Below, in pieces: positions 33,580-44,010 of a DNA stretch of 64,000 bases. A model generated the notes under the pieces. The model was given only the letters and a program-made list of their open reading frames with translations. It searched no databases and was not told the origin of the DNA. Positions within the stretch are counted from its first letter, which is position 1. Every line of letters starts with the position of its first letter. Position numbers and translations under genes: made by a program. Source of the stretch: Mytilus edulis (Eukaryota > Mollusca > Bivalvia > Mytilida > Mytilidae); contig NC_092349.1 in NCBI RefSeq assembly GCF_963676685.1, positions 54,325,232 through 54,389,231 of the forward strand, in the 5' to 3' direction.

Positions 33580-34799
33580 TAATTGCTACCTCAGTTTTAT
33601 ATTAATAAGAATTAAAATGTGCTTTGTTATTAAATGCAATATCAGTATTTAGTTCAAATATATAATCTTAAATTAATCCTAATTCTAATGACGTCATTTT
33701 TTCGTCATTTTTCATTTTTTGATGCTCTGTTTTACTAATTCTAATGACGTCATTTTTTCGTCATTTTTCAGTTTCAAATAGGACGTCACTTGGCGTAGAG
33801 GTTTAAACGTATTCGGATGTGTCTACTTTTGTGTTTCAAATGTCTGGTTATGTAAATGTATTTCAGTTGTTTCCTGTAATTAGTTAATACTTCAGCTTTA
33901 TCATGTACATCTTTTGAATATTCATTTTATTAAATTTACTGTTTGCAAAAGTATAAATTACTCTAAATTATAGGGATTTTCTGGTAACTTAACGGAAAAC
34001 CCTTGCCGTTTTTGGCACAACCTTTTTGATCTTTTGGTCCTCGATGCTGTTCAACTTTGTACTCGTTTCGGCTTTCAAACTTTTGTATCTGTGCGTCACA
34101 CATAGGTCTTGTGTGGACAAAATACACTTCTGGCGTATTAAAATTTTGAACTTGTTGCCTTTTGTTGGCTGTTGTTCGTGTGATTCTTTGTCTATTGTGT
34201 TCTCCAATTTATTTATATTGTAGTCCTGTGTTGTCATTTTGATGTTATATTTCACATGGCCATAAAAGTGCGAGGTTTGGCATGCCACAAAACCAGGTTC
34301 AACCCACCATTTTTTCCTTTAAAAATGCCCTGTACCAAGTCAGGAATATGGTCATTGTTATATTATAGTTCGTTTCTGTGTGTATTACATTATAACGTTG
34401 TGTCGTTTGTTTTCTCTTATTTTTGAGTGTAAATTCACATTGCGATAAGACGTGTCACGGTACTTGTCTATCCCAAATTCATGTATTTGGTTTTGATGTT
34501 ATATATATATGTTATATTTGTTATTCTCGTGGGATTTTGTCTATATGTGTTACATTTTAGTGTTATGTCGTTGTTCTCCTCTTATATTTAATGCGTTTCC
34601 CTCAGTTTTAGTTTGTTATCCCGATTTTGTTTTTTGTCCATGGATTTATGAGTTTTGAACAGCGGTATACTACTGTTGCCTTTATTCAGCGGATTTTTTT
34701 AGTTCGTTCCAATTGTGTACTGTTGCACCACTGTCCCAGGTTAGGGGAGGGTTTGGACCCCGCGAACATGCTTCACCTCGCCACATTCTGAATGTATGT
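33580..34799 (+). repeat. About 1.2-kb dispersed repeat, (+) copy, and partial second tail
   Basis: 33580-34715 aligns, inverted, with 53230-54340. Landmarks are 'taatgacgtcattttttcgtc' (here doubled at 33687 and 33743), 'ggcatgccacaaaaccaggt', 'gataagacgtgtcacggtac' and the terminal 'gaacagcggtatactactgt'. 33965-34150 embeds a reverse piece of the 355-bp family. 34716-34799 is the start of another tail repeat that resumes at 36832 after the tandem array. Confidence 0.65.
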
Positions 34800-36831
34800 A
34801 GTTATCAAAAGTACCAGGATTATAATTTTATACGCCAGACGCGCGTTTCGTCTACATAAGACTCATCAGTGACGCTCAGATCAAAATAGTTAAAAAGCCA
34901 AACAAATACAAAGTTGAAGAGCATTGAGGACCCAAAATTCCAAAAAGTTGTGCCAAATACGGCTAAGGTAATCTACTCCTGTGGTAAGAAAATCCTTAGT
35001 TTTTCGAAAAATTCAAAGTTTTGTAAACAGAAAATTTATAAAAATGACCATATAATTGATATTCATGTCAACACCGAAGTGCTGACTACTGGGCTGGTGA
35101 TACCCTCGGGGACGAAACGTCCACCAGCAGTGGCATCGACCCAGTGGTGTAAATAGTTATCAAAAGTACCAGGATTATAATTTTATACGCCAGACGCGCG
35201 TTTCGTCTACATAAGACTCATCAGTGACGCTCAGATCAAAATAGTTAAAAAGCCAAACAAATACAAAGTTGAAGAGCATTGAGGACCCAAAATTCCAAAA
35301 AGTTGTGCCAAATACGGCTAAGGTAATCTACTCCTGTGGTAAGAAAATCCTTAGTTTTTCGAAAAATTCAAAGTTTTGTAAACAGAAAATTTATAAAAAT
35401 GACCATATAATTGATATTCATGTCAACACCGAAGTGCTGACTACTGGGCTGGTGATACCCTCGGGGACGAAACGTCCACCAGCAGTGGCATCGACCCAGT
35501 GGTGTAAATAGTTATCAAAAGTACCAGGATTATAATTTTATACGCCAGACGCGCGTTTCGTCTACATAAGACTCATCAGTGACGCTCAGATCAAAATAGT
35601 TAAAAAGCCAAACAAATACAAAGTTGAAGAGCATTGAGGACCCAAAATTCCAAAAAGTTGTGCCAAATACGGCTAAGGTAATCTACTCCTGTGGTAAGAA
35701 AATCCTTAGTTTTTCGAAAAATTCAAAGTTTTGTAAACAGAAAATTTATAAAAATGACCATATAATTGATATTCATGTCAACACCGAAGTGCTGACTACT
35801 GGGCTGGTGATACCCTCGGGGACGAAACGTCCACCAGCAGTGGCATCGACCCAGTGGTGTAAATAGTTATCAAAAGTACCAGGATTATAATTTTATACGC
35901 CAGACGCGCGTTTCGTCTACATAAGACTCATCAGTGACGCTCAGATCAAAATAGTTAAAAAGCCAAACAAATACAAAGTTGAAGAGCATTGAGGACCCAA
36001 AATTCCAAAAAGTTGTGCCAAATACGGCTAAGGTAATCTACTCCTGTGGTAAGAAAATCCTTAGTTTTTCGAAAAATTCAAAGTTTTGTAAACAGAAAAT
36101 TTATAAAAATGACCATATAATTGATATTCATGTCAACACCGAAGTGCTGACTACTGGGCTGGTGATACCCTCGGGGACGAAACGTCCACCAGCAGTGGCA
36201 TCGACCCAGTGGTGTAAATAGTTATCAAAAGTACCAGGATTATAATTTTATACGCCAGACGCGCGTTTCGTCTACATAAGACTCATCAGTGACGCTCAGA
36301 TCAAAATAGTTAAAAAGCCAAACAAATACAAAGTTGAAGAGCATTGAGGACCCAAAATTCCAAAAAGTTGTGCCAAATACGGCTAAGGTAATCTACTCCT
36401 GTGGTAAGAAAATCCTTAGTTTTTCGAAAAATTCAAAGTTTTGTAAACAGAAAATTTATAAAAATGACCATATAATTGATATTCATGTCAACACCGAAGT
36501 GCTGACTACTGGGCTGGTGATACCCTCGGGGACGAAACGTCCACCAGCAGTGGCATCGACCCAGTGGTGTAAATAGTTATCAAAAGTACCAGGATTATAA
36601 TTTTATACGCCAGACGCGCGTTTCGTCTACATAAGACTCATCAGTGACGCTCAGATCAAAATAGTTAAAAAGCCAAACAAATACAAAGTTGAAGAGCATT
36701 GAGGACCCAAAATTCCAAAAAGTTGTGCCAAATACGGCTAAGGTAATCTACTCCTGTGGTAAGAAAATCCTTAGTTTTTCGAAAAATTCAAAGTTTTGTA
36801 AACAGAAAATTTATAAAAATGACCATATAAT
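34800..36831 (+). repeat. 355-bp tandem array, 5.7 identical copies
   Basis: Units start at 34801, 35156, 35511, 35866 and 36221, with a partial (about 256 bp) from 36576; they appear identical base for base. Each contains 'cgccagacgcgcgtttcgtc' and an 80-codon open frame (MKSIEDPKFQKVVPNTAKVI at its start) that repeats exactly. The frame is also partly open in the diverged copy at 62066, but there is no Kozak context or promoter evidence, so I do not call it a gene. The array is bounded by TGT (34797-34799 and 36832-36834), and the flanks join to a tail repeat known uninterrupted at 57.8 kb. Diverged single copies lie at 9.8, 29.4, 34.0, 53.8 and 62.0 kb. Confidence 0.95.
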
Positions 36832-37140
36832 TGTGCCTGTCTCAAAGTAGGTGCCTTTAATTCAGTGGTTGCCGTTTGTTGATGAGATATATATTTGTTT
36901 TTCGTTCATTTTTTTGTACATAAATTATGCCGTTAGTTTTCTCGTTTGGATTGTTGTATATTTGTCATTTCGGGTGGTTTTTTTTTTTATAGCTGACTAT
37001 GTGGGGTGGGCTTTGATTTTTGTTGAAGGCCGTGTGGTGACATATAGTTGTTCGTTTTTGGGGCATTTCGTCTCTTGTGTATGGAAAGTTTTCTCATTGG
37101 CAATTATATTACATCTTCTTTTTTATATTAAAACATTTGA
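36832..37140 (+). repeat. Continuation of the tail repeat after the array
   Basis: 'tgtgcctgtctcaaagtagg' through 'gttgaaggccgtgtggtgac' to 'cattggcaattatattacat'. It belongs to the family at 26.6 and 27.9 kb (+) and 38.2, 50.4 and 56.0 kb (-). The long ORF over it is a repeat artefact. Confidence 0.65.
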
Positions 37141-37285
37141 TTGTTATCACTTAGCCATCAACCACTATTACATGTTTACAAAAAGCTGTTATGGAAACGA
37201 ATCGAAAAAAAAATGTGACAGTTCTGACTTGGTACAGTTAATTCCTTATGTAGAAAGTCATGGACTAAACCTTGTTTTATAGCTT

Positions 37286-37985
37286 GTTTTATCTCTCACT
37301 TGGATGACATTTCGCATAGAATCCAAATATGTTGACATCAATGTGCAAAACAGACAAAGATGCGAAATGTCATAAATTGAGGCACAGCTGTCAAAATTGT
37401 GTTATAATCTTGTGTACTATAAAAAAAACAAACAACTATGTCAACAACAAAAATTAAAATGGCATAAAGACACTCAATAGACACTTCCATCATCTACATA
37501 ATCTATACATGAAGTGCCATATAATTCTATAGTAGAAATAATTAGTCATGTTTTGTCCATACGGTCATTGCTATATTTACTAGATCTTAGTTGTAACTTG
37601 TTAGAGAGGCTTCAGTTAACCATAGATGTATTTACACTTGTATGCAAATTTGTCCGCCATTACGTAGAATCACACAGGTTCCCGTAAACTTTGACATAAC
37701 AATTCCAAAAATTTGAAGTCACAATAAAACAGAGATTGTTTCTTGACGTCAAAAGGTTATTCGGAAGCGATCTAAGGTCATTTGGAGACAAAATTCAGCT
37801 AAATACCAAAAGTGTAAATACGTTTATTGACTACTTGAATAATATTTCCATAAATATTGTTTCTCTCGGATATGTCATAAAAAATATGTTGTCTGATGAG
37901 ATGTACTTTGAGTTGCTCTCGAACAATTAACGAATATTGACCAACAAACATATAATTATGCTTTCAAATCGTTAGATACAGATTA
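37286..37985. other. 3' flank of the sulfotransferase gene
   Basis: AT-rich, no repeat recognised. The ORF at 37736-37930 (+) has no recognisable content. On the minus strand this stretch would hold the 3' untranslated region of the sulfotransferase. Confidence 0.35.
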
Positions 37986-40900
37986 TCATTCAAATTGAAA
38001 ATGAATCATGGAATCTGACATTTTTCTTTGCAAAAGTTCGTCAAATTGTTCGTTTTGAGCAACCGTGAATAAGTTTTTCCAGTCACCAATCTCACCTGAA
38101 ATATTGAAAAAAAACAGCATGTGAATAAGTTAAAAAAAAGAAAGAATGGATAACAAATGTGGAAGTTTCTACTAACAAGTGAAATTATTTATTAATAAGA
38201 AGAGATGGTATGAATGCCAGTGAGACAACTCTCCACATCATGACTCAGAAATTCACAACTATAGATCTTCGTACGGCCTTCAACAATGAGCAAATCATTT
38301 TAACATTTTACAATTTTGTTTTATAATTCTACTAAAACTTCAAAAAACCATTATGTTGCAGTATTCAATCAACAGGTATAGTAATGCTCTAGTATCACCC
38401 AATCAGTTCACAAACATTCTTCTGCCACAGAGGTGACTTTAAAATATCCAGATTCCAGCGTATCTAGTGAAGGTTGATCCAGAAAGCGCTTGTCAGGTGT
38501 GTTGTGTCAATATGTAAATCTGTGTCATAGATATTCCCTAACCGTCTACTTTACGGTAGTTCTAAGTCTTTGTACATGTTAAACAAAAATCATTTCTGGA
38601 TGCATGTTTACCTTTCCTGTACAGTGTGGACCGGCCTTTAGGATCAATTGCCACCAAATCATCAGCTTTATTCTTTTTCATGTATTCAAAACTACATTTT
38701 TGTTCTATCTCACTATAAAATGATGCATCCCGTTCGACACCGAGAAATTCACCCAATCTCTTCACGTTTACTGCAAAATTCTGAAAAGTATTGCTTGACT
38801 ATCAACATCTTTACACAAGTTTTCACGCTATATAACGCGTATTAACAGATAATTCCTTTTTAACAAACACATATATGGGGCAATATTTCTTTGAATGAAC
38901 ACTTAAATGTTAAAATGCAAAATGAAGTCTAAAACATCCTAGGTGTCTCCTAGTTCGCTAAGAAGTTAACTATATCAGAATCTCCTGCTTTGAAAACACT
39001 GAAAGGACAAAAGAGTCGAAAGATACTAAAGAGAGGTAACACATACTAAAGAGAAACTAAAGATACCAAAATAGAATCAAATAATAATGAAGAGACATTC
39101 CAACGTATTAGCCGAACACAAAACTGACATTTTTATGGCTTAAAAATACCAACAAAAACGATAAAAAAAAAACAACATAAAAATACGACACTACACTAAT
39201 CAAACCAAAAAACGGGGGATTGTCTAATGTGCCCCGGAAGGGTAAGTAGTTCTCGTTCCAAATCATGCATACGAATTATTTTCAAATAAAAAAAAAGTTC
39301 TCTAGTATTAAACAGTAACATGTATAAAAAAAAATCATATTAGGCGCACTTGCTTGACATTGGTCATTGAGAGATACATGTAAATGTATTTGTTTTGTAG
39401 TATGTGTCTTTTCTCAAATATTATAAAGAGTTGTATTTCAAATATTTCGTAACTGTCACATGCATACATACATGTAGTCATCACAGTCGGTCATCCATAG
39501 GTTACTATTATTAATATGATTTCTATTTTTGCATGCTATGTTTTTCTTGACTTTGCTGGTTATCGATATCCTTTTTGAGTTGCTATGCATATATATTTGA
39601 GTTTTACGTTATATTTTGCCTAGGTAGGACATATTTATAGTTTTGTCAGACTAGTCCGTAAATATGAGTTTCATCAAATGCTTTTTAACTACATGGTATC
39701 ATTTTTTTCACTCAAATATGGCGTTTTTTAACCTTTTAGCTGTTGTTACACCTTACCGAATAGCACGAACGGACGCCTAACGGGTGAAAAAAAGTTTTCC
39801 GTTGACAAAATTGTTATCCGTTGGAAGTCCGTTGACCAAACAAAACGGACGCGTAACGAATGTATAACGGACACGCAACATACGAGAAACGGAAACGTAC
39901 CGGACAGAACGGATGTCGAACGTACATCCAACGGCCGAGTACCGCATGAAACGGACGCCTAACGGAAGCGTACCGGATAAAACGGATGAACAAGATATGC
40001 GAAAAAATTAAAGGCGACAATAATATGTAATACATACCAATCGCATATTTAAAAAGTTTCCATTGTTTTGGTTTTCTCCTTCAAAATGCCGCCAAAGGGT
40101 AGGGTCTGTCCTGAATAATTCATATAACCACTGCTTGATAGCAAAGACACGCATTTCTGACTCGAAATTTTCAATTTGCATATTTATCCGTTTCACATCC
40201 GTTCATCGTACGTTTTATCCGCTATACGTCCGGTAGAAGTCCGTTTCACCTCCGTTCATCATCCGTTTTATCCGCTATACGTCCGGTAGAAGTCCGTTTC
40301 ACATCCGTTCAACATTCGTTTTATCAATTATACATCCGGTAGAGGTCCGTTGGTGAATCTACCGGACCCCTAATGGATGAATAACGAACAAGTAATTGAT
40401 TCAAAACCGAAACTAAACGGACGAGTACCGTGATAAACGGACGACTATCGGATATACAATGGATGCTTCATCTGTTGAACGTCCGTTCAAGGTTTTGAAC
40501 ATGCTCAAAATTTTCCGCCGGACAGAACGTACAATGAAGGATAAAAAGGACGCTGGGCGGACATTAAACGGAAATGAACAGAGGTCTAACGGATAAGAAC
40601 GGACGTCTAATGGACAAGAACGGACTGACAAAATATCATCCGTTCGGCGGCCATTCGCGCTATCCGTTGAGGTGTGACCGGAGCTTTACCTTCTTTAAAT
40701 CTTCATAAAAGATTGGGAATATGTTTGTCGGATTTTTCTTTAATTCTTTGGACCATTCTAATGTGTAATCAAACCAATCTCCGTACATTCGTGGAACTGA
40801 AATACATGTAAAATATAATATTATTACTAATTGATTAATTATTTAATGACCATTTTTAACATCCCATTTTACCGTTTATTCAATATCTATGAATTGTTTA

Positions 40901-42631
40901 CAAGTATATTTCATCTGTATTTCACTTTTGGTTTTCTAAGATTTTCAATTTTAAAGATCGCCATTTGTTTCTGAAGCAAGACCTTATTGGTAGATACTTC
41001 AAACATCTTACGCACGCCACCATAACAGGCATATTATGGTTGTCCGATAAGGAGTATTAGTGTCACAGTTGACCACAGATACGATAAATCTGTCGAAGCA
41101 AATTACAAACTAATTTCCCCCTTCTCTGTATTAGTAACCGATTGAGACTTAACTTGGATTTTTTTATATTTGTCGTTAGCAACACGATAGGTGCAACATG
41201 TTTAGCAGGAAGTTTACATCAGACTGGATCGCCTAGTTTCGTGAATAGCTTTTGGAGGGAAGGGTTCTATTTAATGCATAGACTTTTTTAACTTCACCCC
41301 AATCGTTGGTTTGACACACCCACTCCCCTTTTGAAAATCAAGGATCCGCACCTCTTTTATAACTATAAACTGCATGAATAGTTTGCATTTTTTATTAATA
41401 AAATAACGACAATGGTGTTATATATCCATCTACAATTCTTAATTTCCGTGTCCTTTGTATAATATTTTCAAACTTAACAAATCGCACGACATTTGTTGTT
41501 TTATATGTTTTACAAAAATACATAATACTCAAAACTAAAAATAAATTACAATAACATTTTTTGTACCTCCTTCTTGTATGATTCGATTGAAGTAATCCGA
41601 CCATTTGAGATTTTCAAATCCGGGCATTTTTCCTACTATTGTAAAATAATACGATGCAAGTCTATCTTTAGGATTTCTCATAACTAGAACTGTTTTATAA
41701 GCCTTTTCTAAATGTTTTGCTGGCAGGAATTTTAAAGGAAGATGTGAATGAATAATTCGTGGATTTGGTCTATCTTCGAACGCATCAAGTCGTGTGTATT
41801 CAAGATTACTACTCAATACTGTTTCTTTTGTTACATCGCAAATTCCGGAAATCAACATGGAAATGATTTCTAACGACCAATGAGAACCTGTGTAAAAAAG
41901 ACAAAGATTAAAGATTTGGTATAGTAACTGTAAACTCAACACTATAACTAAAACACAGATTTATCAATAGACGAATTCGAATTATCAATCTTTAATCAGA
42001 AGAAAAACTATACTACGCATCAGTTATATCTTATCCCATGTTTTTTTCTAGTTAGAGATACAATTGTCAATGACATTACACATTCTATTTCAACAAAAGA
42101 TAGTATACGCAATAGAAAACAATCCACATTCGCAGCCATGTCCGGCCAGAATGGGTCGTTTAAATTAATTTCTCGTGTAAAGAGAGTGCCAAGCTCTTTG
42201 CACGTTAAGAACATTAATTTGCAACAACTCTTTGAGGAAACTGTAGATGTCCTGGTGCAATGCCAAACTGTTGTCTTTATCTAATTTGCCATCTATATTG
42301 GTACAGTTTATATTTTTAATTTATAATAGTCCTCAACATGCATGAGATATGTTCCACTGGACGTTAAGAAACAATCGATCACTCTAATTTTAACAATAGT
42401 TTGATATTCAATAGCAAGTTCGAAAAGCACACATGCATAGTGCGCAGATTGATATAATTCACATAATAAATTATCAGTACGGATAAGTTACCTGATTTCA
42501 TAAAAGAACAAAGCAAAATGTCAGATTCTCGTGAATCAAAATTCTTAATATCTAACATCTTCTTTTCAACATCGTTCTCGAATTCTGGGTAATCCGGAAG
42601 TAAAATACCATGGTAATACGGTATCTTTGAT
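37986..42631 (-). CDS. Cytosolic sulfotransferase (SULT-type), five exons, 5' exon unresolved
   Basis: Transfers sulfate from PAPS to small acceptors. Exons (minus): 42631-42492, 41887-41567, 40796-40690, 38780-38612 and 38095-37986 (TGA 37988-37986); splice phases are consistent throughout, 847 nt. Motifs in order: KIPYYHGILLPDYPEF; the 5'-phosphosulfate loop FMKSGSHWS (usually PKSGTHW); the catalytic-His region IIHSHLPLKFLP; the 3'-phosphate site VMRNPKDRLASYYF; IFPIFYEDLKK; VKRLGEFLGVERD; and the terminal YRKGEIGDWKNLFTVAQNEQ (RKGxxGDWKNxFT). The catalytic landmarks are kept, so it is probably functional. The first coding exon is not certain. A phase-compatible candidate ends at 45910 with FEFVSNGTPGGSK before GTAAGA, but no ATG is in frame, so one more exon would be needed. 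Intron 3 carries a 946-bp element 5 nt from the donor. Substrate unknown. Confidence 0.9.
38190..38300 (-). repeat. 'gccagtgagacaactctcca' repeat copy
   Basis: 'gatggtatgaatgccagtga...tacggccttcaacaatgagc' matches the family at 50.37 and 56.02 kb. Intron 4 of the sulfotransferase gene. Confidence 0.6.
38790..39735. other. Sulfotransferase intron 4 remainder
   Basis: AT-rich. A short piece of the 'gggac...tgctcc' SINE-like family may lie around 39180-39250 ('tctaatgtgccccggaagggtaag'). Nothing else supported. Confidence 0.35.
39739..40684. mobile_element. 946-bp inverted-repeat element rich in AACGG/CCGTT
   Basis: Flanked by TTTA (39735-39738 and 40685-40688). The termini are imperfect inverted repeats of about 45 bp: left 'gctgttgttacacct...atagcacgaa', right reverse-complemented 'gctccggtcacacctc...atagcgcgaa'. 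The interior alternates blocks of AACGGAC and GTCCGTT every 10-25 bp. A repeat-free core at about 40010-40190 is open on the minus strand (LYELFRTDPTLWRHFEGENQ) and may be a captured or relic coding piece; I do not recognise it. TSD is 4 bp TTTA, or TTA if the terminal base is mismatched, so PIF/Harbinger is possible but not shown. Confidence 0.78.
42120..42390 (-). repeat. Partial copy of the 19-kb SINE-like family
   Basis: 'catgtccggccagaatgggt', 'gtgccaagctctttgcacgt' and 'ccactggacgttaag' match the reverse complement of 19060-19470. In sulfotransferase intron 1. Confidence 0.6.
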
Positions 42632-42954
42632 CTGTAAAATATTGAAAAAATAAAGTGACGCGATCAAAATTCGTGCTTGATCTGAGTTTTGTGGTAATAA
42701 GCAGTGTGTATATGTTTCATATCATTTGTTGCAGGCAAACTTAATTAAAAGAACATAAATGAAAATTCAGCAATGTTTCTATTTGTAAAGGGGCATAACT
42801 CTAGAAAAGTAAAAGTGAGGTCAAAAAAATTCAAACTTGATCTGTGTTTTGTGGGATTATATTTGCCGTATAAATTTCTAATTTTTTATTTTCATTTTGG
42901 AGAAAAAGTTTAATGTATCTTAAAAAGGAAGCAATGGCTTCACTGTATATAATA

Positions 42955-43215
42955 TATGAGTGGTGTGGGTGAGATTGACTGTTTGCTTGATTGGTGTTTA
43001 ACGTCACTTTCAGTACTATTGTGCTATTTCGTGGCGGTCAGTTTTTATCGAATGAGGAAGCCGTCGGTAGGAAAATTGACAATCTTAGACAATTTTAGGA
43101 TTGAAGTCGAGCGCAATTGCCACGTGCGGGACTTGAACCAACAAAGTCAGTGTGATAGGCTAGTGATACAGTAATTCGGCTACCTGACGACTCGTCCACC
43201 GAGGCCACTCGTCCT
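42955..43215 (+). mobile_element. SINE with tRNA-like 3' region
   Basis: 'gattggtgtttaacgtcact', 'ctatttcgtggcggtcag', then 'gccacgtgcgggacttgaac' and 'gataggctagtgatacagta', ending 'ccaccgaggcc'. This order recalls molluscan tRNA-type SINEs; the family name was not verified. Confidence 0.65.
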
Positions 43216-43429
43216 CCCTAGGCATGGATGGGATACAACACAAATGTATGAGACCCTGAAATGTTTCATTATATCCTTTTATATAAAAAATAAAAGGTAA
43301 GGTTCCAGGTTTTTTCCAAATGCGTAGTTGACATAATTTTATTTACTCTTCGCGTTATCAAGGAAAAACTTCCTTTTGTCATCCATCCTTATGGCGACGT
43401 TCCTCCAGGCGGACTAAGGAATACAAATA

Positions 43430-43637
43430 CTGTGGATTCATTATCATTCGTCTGATACCAATTTTTGTGAATTTTGCGGTACAGGTTAACCACAAATGAA
43501 TTCAAATGTCTAACGAATAATTTTTTTTAAAGGCTGGTATGCACATTTTGTCAAAACCGAGTAATTAACTACCCACGAAAAACATTTTTTCCTCAATCGA
43601 CTGAAATTGGTACCGATGAAAACAAATGAATCCACAG
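43430..43637. mobile_element. 208-bp MITE with TA target duplication
   Basis: Termini CTGTGGATTCATT (left) and AATGAATCCACAG (right) are perfect inverted repeats, continuing imperfectly ('ataccaatttttgtg' / 'actgaaattggtacc'), with TA at 43428-43429 and 43638-43639. TA duplication fits Tc1/mariner-type mobilisation. Decayed ends of the family lie at 16.1 and 18.7 kb. Confidence 0.82.
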
Positions 43638-43640
43638 TAT

Positions 43641-44010
43641 GGTCACTTTTGTCTTCTTCCGATCGGCAGTAAAACCCTTTCCAAAATAAGTCGCTCTTTT
43701 GGCTCTGTGGGATATACACATACGCAGCCACGTCCGGTCAGAATGAGAGTATTACATATGAAGCTTCGTGTAAAAAGAGTGTCAGGCTCTCTGCACTTTA
43801 AGAACCGTTTCAACGCACAATTTCTGTTCCTATCCAATTTACCCTCATTTTCGAGTGACAGTCAAAATTTACCGGACCTTCATCCCGGACGCTTAATTTG
43901 TACAGGAACCACCTATTTTATTCATTGTTTATTTGATTTCGTTATGAAGATACATGACATATTTGCCAGTGGACGTTAAGCAGTCAATAATCGATCAATC
44001 TGTTCACACA
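43641..44010 (-). mobile_element. SINE-like repeat, minus copy of the 19-kb family
   Basis: 'gtcttcttccgatcggcagt' to 'cagtggacgttaagcagtca' is the reverse complement of 19060-19470 along its full length, directly abutting the MITE. Confidence 0.7.

Noticed and set aside
34800-36831. CRISPR array or multi-copy gene cluster
   Set aside because: Units are 355 bp with no repeat/spacer alternation, the organism is an animal, and the open frame has no independent coding evidence.
36851-37282. 143-codon hydrophobic ORF, apparent membrane protein
   Set aside because: Most of it is a dispersed repeat (tail family) copied elsewhere in the window on both strands; T-rich DNA mimics membrane segments.
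40008-40196. An extra sulfotransferase exon between EDLKK and the VKRLGEFLGV segment
   Set aside because: The flanking exons join in phase and match the family without it; this piece lies inside the inserted 946-bp element.
43510-43979. ORFs of 73, 117 and 64 codons on both strands
   Set aside because: They are produced by the MITE and the adjoining SINE-like repeat; the same frames occur in the copy at 19 kb.
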